A stretch of DNA of 64,000 nt from Pseudomonas monsensis (GTDB lineage: Bacteria; Pseudomonadota; Gammaproteobacteria; Pseudomonadales; Pseudomonadaceae), in the NCBI RefSeq assembly GCF_014268495.2, contig NZ_CP077087.1, positions 1,367,501 through 1,431,500 of the forward strand. Reading direction: 5' to 3'. Shown in pieces: positions 58,701 to 64,000 of the stretch (position 1 is the first letter of the stretch; every line of letters starts with the position of its first letter). Both the position numbers and the translations under genes were made by a program. The notes below the pieces were generated by a model, which saw only the letters and a program-made list of their open reading frames with translations, made no database searches and was not told the origin of the DNA.

Positions 58701-59604
58701 GCGTGACAACGCCGACTGCGCCGAGCAAGAATTCGACGTGCTGCTGGAAGAAGACAACCCGGGCCTGAGCGTCAAGCTGAGCTACGACGTCAACCAGGAC
58801 ATCGCCGCGCCTTACATCAAGAAAGGCATCCGCCCACAGGTGGCCGTGCTGCGTGAGCAGGGCGTCAACGGTCAGGTGGAAATGGCCGCCGCGTTCGATC
58901 GCGCCGGTTTCAACGCGATCGACGTGCACATGAGCGACATTCTTGCTGGCCGTGTCGACCTGAACGAGTTCAAAGGTCTGGTGGCCTGCGGTGGTTTCTC
59001 CTACGGCGACGTGCTCGGCGCCGGTGAAGGCTGGGCCAAATCGGCACTGTTCAACAGCCGCGCCCGCGATGCGTTCCAGGGCTTCTTCGAGCGTAACGAC
59101 AGCTTCACCCTCGGCGTGTGCAACGGTTGCCAGATGATGTCCAACCTGCACGAGCTGATTCCGGGCAGCGAGTTCTGGCCGCACTTTGTGCGCAACCGCT
59201 CCGAGCAGTTCGAAGCCCGCGTGGCGATGGTGCAGATCCAGGAATCGAACTCGATCTTCCTGCAGGGCATGGCCGGCTCGCGTATGCCGATCGCCATCGC
59301 TCACGGTGAAGGGCATGCCGAGTTCTCCAGCGAAGAAGCACTGCTGGAAGCTGATCTGTCGGGTTGCGTGGCGATGCGTTTCGTCGACAACCACGGCAAG
59401 GTCACCGAAGCCTACCCGGCCAACCCGAACGGTTCGCCGCGCGGGATCACCGGCCTCACCAGCCGCGACGGTCGCGTGACGATCATGATGCCGCACCCGG
59501 AGCGTGTGTTCCGCGCGGTGCAGAACTCGTGGCGTTCGGAAGACTGGACCGAGGATGCTCCTTGGATGCGCATGTTCCGTAACGCGCGCGTCTGGGTGAA
59601 CTAA
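55708..59604 (+). CDS. purL: Phosphoribosylformylglycinamidine synthase PurL
   Basis: PurL catalyses the fourth purine step, converting FGAR to FGAM with glutamine and ATP. The 1298-aa large form fuses an N-terminal PurS-like domain, two AIRS-like ATPase modules, and a C-terminal class I glutaminase domain (about 1035-1298) with the nucleophile Cys in G-V-C-N-G-C and His/Glu near the C-terminus (M-M-P-H-P-E-R). The length is normal. A very long mirrored antisense frame (57565-59496) is a codon-bias shadow. Confidence 0.98.
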   Translation: MLILRGAPALSAFRHSKLLEQLSQKVPAVSGLYAEFAHFAEVTGVLTGDEQQVLARLLKYGPSVPVQEPTGRLFLVLPRFGTISPWSSKASDIARNCGLSKIQRLERGIAFYVAGQFSDTEAQQIADVLHDRMTQIVLGNLEQAAGLFSHAEPKPLTAIDILGGGRAALEKANTELGLALAEDEIDYLVNAFNGLKRNPHDIELMMFAQANSEHCRHKIFNASWDIDGESQEKSLFGMIKNTYQMHNEGVLSAYKDNASVIVGNVAGRFFPDPETRQYGAVQEPVHILMKVETHNHPTAIAPFPGASTGSGGEIRDEGATGRGAKPKAGLTGFTVSNLQIPGFEQPWEVPYGKPERIVTALDIMIEGPLGGAAFNNEFGRPALTGYFRTFEQSISTPHGDEVRGYHKPIMLAGGMGNIREEHVKKGEIVVGSKLIVLGGPAMLIGLGGGAASSMATGTSSADLDFASVQRENPEMERRCQEVIDRCWQLGDKNPISFIHDVGAGGLSNAFPELVNDGDRGGRFELRNIPNDEPGMAPHEIWSNESQERYVLAVGPEDFERFQAICERERCPFAVVGEATAEPQLTVTDSHFGNNPVDMPLEVLLGKAPRMHRSVVREAELGDDFDPSNLDITESIERVLHHPAVASKSFLITIGDRTITGLVARDQMVGPWQVPVADVAVTATSFDVYTGEAMAMGERTPLALLDAPASGRMAIGETLTNIAASRINKISDIKLSANWMSAAGHPGEDARLYDTVKAVGMELCPELGITIPVGKDSMSMATRWNDNGEEKTVTSPMSLIVTGFAPVADIRQTLTPELRMDKGTTDLILIDLGRGQNRMGASILAQVHGKLGKHAPDVDDAEDLKAFFAVIQGLNADGHLLAYHDRSDGGLLTSVVEMAFAGHCGLSLNLDSVAESSAEIAAILFNEELGAVIQVRQDATPDILAQFSAAGLGDCVSVIGQPMNNGQINITFNGDTVFEGQRRLLQRQWAETSYQIQRLRDNADCAEQEFDVLLEEDNPGLSVKLSYDVNQDIAAPYIKKGIRPQVAVLREQGVNGQVEMAAAFDRAGFNAIDVHMSDILAGRVDLNEFKGLVACGGFSYGDVLGAGEGWAKSALFNSRARDAFQGFFERNDSFTLGVCNGCQMMSNLHELIPGSEFWPHFVRNRSEQFEARVAMVQIQESNSIFLQGMAGSRMPIAIAHGEGHAEFSSEEALLEADLSGCVAMRFVDNHGKVTEAYPANPNGSPRGITGLTSRDGRVTIMMPHPERVFRAVQNSWRSEDWTEDAPWMRMFRNARVWVN

Positions 59605-59609
59605 GGCCT

Positions 59610-59921
59610 GTGTACAAGCTGGCGTTTTTTGTTCCTGACAGTCATGTCGAGGTGGTCAAAGGGGCTGTGTTCGCTGCCGGTGGTGGGCGGATCGGTGACT
59701 ATGACCACTGTGCTTGGCAGGTGCTTGGGTCTGGCCAGTTTCGACCGTTGGACGGCAGTCAGCCGTTCATTGGCGAGGCGGGGCATATTGAGCGGGTTGA
59801 GGAATGGAAGGTTGAGCTTGTGGTGGCGGATGAGTTGATCGTGGCTGTTGTGGCGGCGTTGAAGCTCAGTCATCCGTACGAGACGCCGGCTTATGAGGTG
59901 TGGCGGCTGGAAGATTTCTGA
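59610..59921 (+). CDS. YqfO/NIF3 C-terminal-like small protein
   Basis: The 103-aa product matches the standalone YqfO-type domain (M-Y-K-L-A-F-F-V-P ... H-P-Y-E-T-P-A-Y-E-V), related to PII/CutA-like trimers. Function is unknown; in larger proteins it is inserted in NIF3. It starts at GTG 5 bases after purL, so it is probably co-transcribed with purL. An intrinsic terminator follows. Confidence 0.88.
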   Translation: MYKLAFFVPDSHVEVVKGAVFAAGGGRIGDYDHCAWQVLGSGQFRPLDGSQPFIGEAGHIERVEEWKVELVVADELIVAVVAALKLSHPYETPAYEVWRLEDF

Positions 59922-59941
59922 GTCTTTGGCCGCTGATAAAA

Positions 59942-59975
59942 GAACCGCTGAAAGTGATTTCAGCGGTTTTTTTTT
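59942..59975 (+). terminator. Intrinsic terminator after the YqfO-like gene
   Basis: AACCGCTGAAA pairs with TTTCAGCGGTT around GTGA, followed by a nine-T run. Confidence 0.95.
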
Positions 59976-60047
59976 GCCTGCTTTTTGCTGGTAATGCCAA
60001 AGCGCTATATAGGATGATCGAGTCATAACGACAAAAGGATTTCTCGC

Positions 60048-61400
60048 ATGTTTCTTACCCGTCATCGTTTCACCGTATGTATGGCCTCGGTTGTTGCCGG
60101 AGGTTTTTTCAATCAAGTCAGAGCGGCAGAGACGATCAGCGATGCCTTCAATCGCGTGGACGTTCCTCATAAGCTGGACCTTAGTCGTTATGCTCGAACT
60201 GCGAACGGTATCCATGCCGCTGAAAGTATCCAAACGATAAGCCCTGCACTCGATTTCGACCCGATCTTCGGGCCTCCAGGGTCTGGATTTCCGGTCAATG
60301 GGGATAAGTCCAACGTCCTTTATAACGCTGTCATGACGATCTCTCAAGGTGCTGCAGGCATTAGTGCAGCCATCGAAAGTCTCGCTGCTGGCAGCAATGC
60401 CAATTTGAGCAGCGCCACACTGGCCGCCAGTTCGTCGGTAATGACCAGCATGCGTACAGCGATGCAGCAAATGGGCAGCGATAGCGGCTTGCGGGTGGGG
60501 CTTGATTCATCGCAGACCCCAGTTCTGGCGGCCACTGACGTTGCGAACACTGTTCGCAATCTGAACGATCCAAGCGCACCGGGCCGCGTATGGCTGCAAG
60601 GCATTGGCAGCTACGGCAAGCTCGACGGCGAACAGGGCAATTCCAGTTTTGAGCAACGAACGGCTGGCACTGTGCTGGGCGTGGATTGGTCGCTTTCGCC
60701 CGAATGGCGCATGGGCGTACTCGGTGGTTATTCTAAGACTGACCTCGACAGCCATAACTTCGAGGGCACGCTGCACAGTTGGCATGTCGGCGCGTACGCC
60801 ATGCGCCAGGATGGGCCTCTGGCGTTACGCCTGGGGGCGGCTTACAGCGGCCATGACGGAGATAATAAGCGAACGGTTGAATTCGAAGGCTTCAGCGACC
60901 GGCCAAAAGGCAACTACGATGCCGACAGCCAACAAGCCTTTTCGGAACTGGGCTATTTGTTGGGCAGTGGCCGGCTCAACGTCGAGCCATTCGCCAATCT
61001 GGGGTACCAGCGTTATCACCGCGAAGGGTTCACTGAAAAAGGCGGCTTGGCCGCGTTGGCCGTGGACTCCCAGACCCAGGATAACTTCAGCAGCACGTTC
61101 GGCGTGCGACTGGCGCAGCTTAATCAGTTGCAGAACGGTATCAGCGTAACGCCGAGGGGTAGCCTTGGCTGGCGCCACACTTACGGCGACGTAGAAAGTG
61201 AAACCCGTCAGGCCTTTGTTTTGGGTGGCTCCGGGTTCAATGTCCAGGGCAGTGCTTTGGATCGCGACAGCCTGATAGTCGGGGCAGGTGTGGACGTCGG
61301 GATCTCTGCACGCCAAACCCTGAGTATTGGTTACAACGCCGAGGTGGGTAGCAATAGTCGTAATCAAGCGTTGACCGGGCAGTGGCAGATGAGTTTCTAG
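60048..61400 (+). CDS. Autotransporter-type outer membrane barrel protein with short passenger
   Basis: The 450-aa product has a signal peptide (1-26) and a C-terminal autotransporter beta-barrel (about 175-450) beginning P-G-R-V-W-L-Q-G-I-G-S-Y-G and ending ...W-Q-M-S-F, with a terminal Phe. The region in between (27-170) is short, Ala/Ser-rich and probably helical (S-Q-G-A-A-G-I-S-A-A-I-E), not the usual beta-helix passenger. It may be a barrel with a helical plug/linker or a reduced autotransporter. It stands alone with its own terminator. Function is not assigned. Confidence 0.85.
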   Translation: MFLTRHRFTVCMASVVAGGFFNQVRAAETISDAFNRVDVPHKLDLSRYARTANGIHAAESIQTISPALDFDPIFGPPGSGFPVNGDKSNVLYNAVMTISQGAAGISAAIESLAAGSNANLSSATLAASSSVMTSMRTAMQQMGSDSGLRVGLDSSQTPVLAATDVANTVRNLNDPSAPGRVWLQGIGSYGKLDGEQGNSSFEQRTAGTVLGVDWSLSPEWRMGVLGGYSKTDLDSHNFEGTLHSWHVGAYAMRQDGPLALRLGAAYSGHDGDNKRTVEFEGFSDRPKGNYDADSQQAFSELGYLLGSGRLNVEPFANLGYQRYHREGFTEKGGLAALAVDSQTQDNFSSTFGVRLAQLNQLQNGISVTPRGSLGWRHTYGDVESETRQAFVLGGSGFNVQGSALDRDSLIVGAGVDVGISARQTLSIGYNAEVGSNSRNQALTGQWQMSF

Positions 61401-61411
61401 AGGCAAAATGT

Positions 61412-61445
61412 AAACCCGCGGAAAGCAAATTCTGCGGGTTTTTTG
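61412..61445 (+). terminator. Intrinsic terminator of the autotransporter gene
   Basis: AAACCCGCGGAA pairs with TTCTGCGGGTTT (one mismatch region) followed by a T run. Confidence 0.9.
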
Positions 61446-61478
61446 TTGGCCACGATTTGAGGGGTTAACTCATTTAAC

Positions 61479-61502
61479 TGTGGGAGTTGGCTTGCCGGCG
61501 AT
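61479..61502 (+). repeat. Single REP (GGGAGTTGGCTTGCC class)
   Basis: TGTGGGAGTTGGCTTGCCGG is a solitary, slightly diverged member of the class found as inverted pairs elsewhere in the window. Confidence 0.8.
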
Positions 61503-61549
61503 GGCGCCCTTATAGGCGACCATGCTCTTGTTGACTGAGTGAATATCCA

Positions 61550-61611
61550 TTTTTTTGGGTGCTGCGGCTGGCGGTTTCGCCCTTACGGCGACTCACTTTT
61601 TTACAAGCGCC
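61550..61611 (+). repeat. Left part of a long intergenic repeat, cut by the IS
   Basis: TTTCGCCCTTACGGCGACTC and following ACTTTTTTACAAGCGCC belong to a long repeat common in pseudomonad intergenic DNA. It continues after the IS with GCGCCTAAAAAAGTAAGC (from 63261). GCGCC is present on both sides of the insertion. Confidence 0.6.
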
Positions 61612-61680
61612 CTCCGTGTCAGGCTACCTGTCGCCCTTATTGATTGACTCAAATAATCAAGAGGGCGAAGGTGAATAACC

Positions 61681-62181
61681 ATGTCCAAAATGGGCAAACG
61701 CTACGACAACGACTTCAAAGATTGGGTCGTTCTGCAAATGATGCCGCCCCTCAATCGATCAGTGGCGGAACTTGCCGCTGCACTCAATCTCACGCCACAG
61801 TCACTGCGAAACTGGAGACAAATGGCTAGAGATAAAGGCTTGATCGTTCCGGGAAACGGCAAGACCAGTGACCAATGGTCTAGCGCCGATAAATTCAATG
61901 CCGTCATGGAAACCGCGCCGTTGAGCGAGGTCGAGATCTCTCAATACTGCCGAATCAAAGGCATTTACCCTGAGCAAATCCAACAGTGGCGAGTGGCATG
62001 CCAAAACGCTAATCCCGTTGTTGATCTCACCTCTCGAACTTCAAAAACGGCCGAGCAACGGCGCATCAAAATACTTGAGCGCCAACTGATTCAGTCTGAT
62101 GCCAGTCGTGCAGAGGCGGTGGCGTTGCTGGAGCTCAGAAAAAAAGCCAATGCGATCTGGGGCAAGGACAAGGAAGACTGA
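61681..62181 (+). CDS. IS3-family OrfA (HTH protein)
   Basis: The 166-aa product has two helix-turn-helix segments (about 25-55 and 80-110; L-N-L-T-P-Q-S-L-R-N-W) and a C-terminal helical, leucine-containing segment (about 120-160) for dimerisation. OrfA binds the terminal repeats. A run of seven A at 62139-62145, in frame as A-AAA-AAA, provides a -1 slippage site linking it to orfB. Confidence 0.9.
   Translation: MSKMGKRYDNDFKDWVVLQMMPPLNRSVAELAAALNLTPQSLRNWRQMARDKGLIVPGNGKTSDQWSSADKFNAVMETAPLSEVEISQYCRIKGIYPEQIQQWRVACQNANPVVDLTSRTSKTAEQRRIKILERQLIQSDASRAEAVALLELRKKANAIWGKDKED
62139..62146 (+). other. Programmed -1 frameshift site (A7G)
   Basis: In the orfA frame the codons read AGA AAA AAA GCC, giving a slippery A-AAA-AAA. 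The -1 frame is open from here into orfB with no stop, so an OrfAB fusion transposase can be made, as in other IS3-family elements. Confidence 0.75.
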
Positions 62182-62207
62182 TCAACGCCTCTGATCGTAC
62201 GCAAGCC

Positions 62208-63218
62208 ATGAAGTTGATTGCCGACGCAGTGCTGAATGGCGCTCGTCGATATCGCGCTTGCAATGAACTGGGTCTGAGCCTGCGCACAGTTCAACGCTGG
62301 CAACACACTGAATGTGACGGGCGACAGCTGGCTCAACGTGCAGCTCCGGCTAACAAGCTCAATGATACGGAGCGTCAAGCGGTGCTGGATGCTGCCAATC
62401 AGGCTGGCTACGCCAGCCTGACCCCGCACCAAATCGTGCCTAAGCTGGCTGATGAAGGCATTTATCTAGCTTCGGAATCGACGTTTTATCGTGTGTTGAA
62501 AGCCGCCAATCAAAACGTCCGTCGCGGCCGGGCCAAAGCCCCAAAACGAAGAGTACTGACGACGCATCGCGCTGATGGCCCCAATCAGGTGTGGTGCTGG
62601 GATATCACCTGGTTGCCGAGCACAGTGAAGGGCCGTTTTTTCTACTGGTACATGGTCAAGGACGTCTACAGTCGCAAACTGGTCGCCAATGAAGTCCACG
62701 AAGTGGAGAGCGCCGAACACGCCTGTGAACTGCTCAGAAAGGGATGTTTACGCGAACAGACGGCAGGTCGTCCGCTGGTGTTGCACTCAGATAACGGACA
62801 CGTGATGAGAGGTTCTTTGCTGCGTGAAAGCATGGTCGCGCTGGGCGTAGAGCCTTCTTTTAGTCGGCCAAGGGTGAGCAATGACAATGCTTACGCCGAA
62901 GCACTTTTTCGCACCGCAAAGTATTGCCCGCTTTGGCCGGATCAACCATTTGATACGGTCACTGATGCAAGGCTTTGGGTGCAGAATTTCATCGATTGGT
63001 ACAACGAAGATCACCGCCACAGTGCCCTGAAATACGTCACGCCAAACCAACGGCACGAGGGCAAAGCAACCGCCCTATTACAAGCCAGGGCAGAGCTTTA
63101 TGAGGATGCCAGGCGAACTAACCCAAGCCGGTGGAGCACTCGCACACGCAACTGGAAGCTGGCAGATGCCGTTTACTTAAATCCTGAGCGCCCTGAAATT
63201 AAGGGCGCAATGGACTAG
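62208..63218 (+). CDS. IS3-family OrfB transposase (DDE integrase)
   Basis: The 336-aa product has an HTH_21-like N-terminal region and an rve integrase core: the DDE residues lie in W-D-I-T-W (Asp), H-S-D-N-G (Asp) and N-A-Y-A-E-A-L-F (Glu). It is in the -1 frame relative to orfA and probably expressed as the OrfAB fusion. The ATG at 62208 may allow separate OrfB. Confidence 0.93.
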   Translation: MKLIADAVLNGARRYRACNELGLSLRTVQRWQHTECDGRQLAQRAAPANKLNDTERQAVLDAANQAGYASLTPHQIVPKLADEGIYLASESTFYRVLKAANQNVRRGRAKAPKRRVLTTHRADGPNQVWCWDITWLPSTVKGRFFYWYMVKDVYSRKLVANEVHEVESAEHACELLRKGCLREQTAGRPLVLHSDNGHVMRGSLLRESMVALGVEPSFSRPRVSNDNAYAEALFRTAKYCPLWPDQPFDTVTDARLWVQNFIDWYNEDHRHSALKYVTPNQRHEGKATALLQARAELYEDARRTNPSRWSTRTRNWKLADAVYLNPERPEIKGAMD

Positions 63219-63260
63219 CAACCGTAAGACCAAGGCGACAGTTACCTTGACACGTACCGA

Positions 63261-63480
63261 GCGCCTAAAAAAGTAAGCAAAAAACGCTTGCCCCAACGTT
63301 CGGCCCACTCGCTAAAGCTCGGGGTTCCTTCGCTCCGGGATTGATCCGGGCGCATCGCCTCCGGTTTGCTTCGCTGCACCTCCTCTCGATGTGTTCGACT
63401 TCGTCGAACGGTCGCTGCGCTCCCACCCCCGGATCAATCCCTCCACTCAGCCTGCCGACGGGGCCGGTGGATCAAGATCA
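63261..63480 (+). repeat. Right part of the long intergenic repeat
   Basis: Continuation of the repeat interrupted by the IS, with GTTCGGCCCACTCGCTAAAG, GTTCCTTCGCTCCGGG and inverted GATTGATCCGGG/CCCGGATCAATC. No gene is supported; a plus-strand frame at 63391-63738 is repeat-derived. Confidence 0.55.
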
Positions 63481-63574
63481 AGAGCAGGCGAGCTGACACT
63501 CGGCCTATTGAGTGGTGAAGAGCGGGTGTTCGGCGTTGGTTTTGTGGTGGATTCGCCCCTCATCGGAACGCCGC

Positions 63575-63940
63575 CCGCCCAGCCCTCTCCCGAGGGAGAG
63601 GGGGCCGATTTCTGGGCTTTTCAGAATCTGAATTCGACTCGGTATTTCACGTCGGCGTACATCCACCAAACACCTCGGTCAGTCCCTTCTCCTCTGGGTG
63701 AGGGGGGGGAGGGGCTTTTGATCTGTTTCAGAATCTGAATTCGACTCGGTATTTCACGTCGGCGTACATCCACCAAACACCTCGGTCAGTCCCTTCTCCT
63801 CTGGGTGAGGGGAGGGTGAGGGGCTTTTGATCTGTTTCAGAATCTGAATTCGACTCGGTATTTCACGTCGGCGTACATCCACCAAACACCTCGGTCAGTC
63901 CCCTCTCCCTCTGGGAGAGGGTTAGGGTGAGGGTTTGTTT
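63575..63940. repeat. Tandem repeat block (about 108-base unit, three copies)
   Basis: Copies begin with CAGAATCTGAATTCGACTCG at 63622, 63729 and 63838 (periods 107 and 109), each ending in a CCCTCTCC...GGGTGAGG palindromic block. The leading block at 63575-63605 is inverted relative to the trailing ones. The unit shares CTCGGTATTTC, CACCTCGGTCAGTCCC and the palindrome with the element between algL and algI. The last ~60 bases to the edge show nothing further. Confidence 0.85.
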
Positions 63941-64000
63941 TTGGTTGTTTAATGATGTGTCGAATAACCAGAACGTTCCCACAAGGTTTTCAGGTTGTCC

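Larger units (their letters stand above)
61612..63260 (+). mobile_element. IS3-family insertion sequence
   Basis: Element with overlapping-frame transposase genes (orfA 61681-62181, orfB 62208-63218). Imperfect terminal inverted repeats TGTCAGGCTACCTGTCGCC (61617-61635) and the inverse of TGTCAAGGTAACTGTCGCC (63234-63252) match at 16 of 19. GCGCC flanks both sides (61607-61611 and 63261-63265), a possible 5-bp target duplication, although the repeats do not reach it symmetrically. The exact ends are therefore uncertain by several bases. All transposase motifs are intact, so it may be active. Confidence 0.88.

Noticed and set aside
57565..59496. 643-codon antisense frame over purL
   Set aside because: Codon-bias shadow of purL, with low-complexity H/V/Q/G composition and no family resemblance.
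63391..63738. 115-codon frame near the right edge
   Set aside because: Translated from intergenic repeats (S-P-E-G-E-G type residues); not a gene.
63575..63940. CRISPR array
   Set aside because: Three long (~108-base) near-identical units without unique spacers and with no cas genes nearby; a tandem repeat instead.

Overview
The window is chromosomal DNA from a Pseudomonas of the P. fluorescens group. The evidence is a complete-order alginate operon, Pseudomonas-type gene neighbourhoods (phoH2-moaCDE, rhlB-dauBAR, lepA-lepB-rnc-era-recO-pdxJ, valS-holC-pepA-lptFG), high GC with strong third-position GC bias, and many REP/REPIN palindromes of the kinds typical of this group. No rRNA, tRNA, CRISPR array or prophage was seen.

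Layout. 1-13907, minus strand: alginate operon algD-alg8-alg44-algK-algE-algG-algX-algL-algI-algJ, with algJ cut by the left edge; algF and algA are expected outside the window. Upstream of algD lie a long structured leader and a candidate AlgU-type promoter (13908-14720). 14720-20040: yaaA, a degenerate polysaccharide-deacetylase-like secreted protein starting at TTG, a PIN-PhoH ATPase and moaC-moaD-moaE (molybdopterin synthesis). 20336-24240: a D/L-arginine module made of a periplasmic binding protein and, convergently, dauB-dauA-dauR behind a large palindrome. 24314-26533: RNA helicase rhlB and a carboxylesterase. 27002-31162: general amino acid ABC transporter aapJQMP. 31214-32056: an mqsRA toxin-antitoxin pair with a perfect palindromic operator. 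32177-36201: GntR regulator with a NimT/CynX-like exporter, then an NTF2-like protein, a GIY-YIG protein and a GST. 36255-39518: membrane-anchored glutaredoxin, nucleoid-associated NdpA/YejK, an HU protein and rlmF. 39787-47647: valS, a small unknown gene, holC, pepA, and divergent lptF-lptG. 47820-53897: lepA-lepB-(small ORF)-rnc-era-recO-pdxJ. 53962-59921: mltF, purL and a YqfO-like gene. 60048-61400: an autotransporter-barrel protein. 61612-63260: an IS3-family insertion sequence sitting inside a long intergenic repeat, followed by a tandem-repeat block up to the right edge.

How the genes work together. algD makes GDP-mannuronate. Alg8/Alg44 polymerise and export it under c-di-GMP control, and AlgK/E/G/X/L form the periplasmic and outer-membrane complex. 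AlgI/J/X O-acetylate the polymer. The arginine module racemises D-Arg to L-Arg through an imino acid, using DauA followed by DauB, with DauR as regulator and a nearby uptake protein. lptFG exports LPS. The rnc/era/lepA/rlmF/rhlB genes belong to RNA and ribosome metabolism.

The most unusual features are mobile palindromic repeats that have invaded coding or operon space: between algL and algI (three tandem hairpins), across the 5' end of algK, and at the 3' end of a small gene next to holC. Others are the apparent lack of the DUF4845 gene between lepB and rnc, and three clear palindromic operators (dau, mqs, gntR). No entirely new multi-gene system could be demonstrated.
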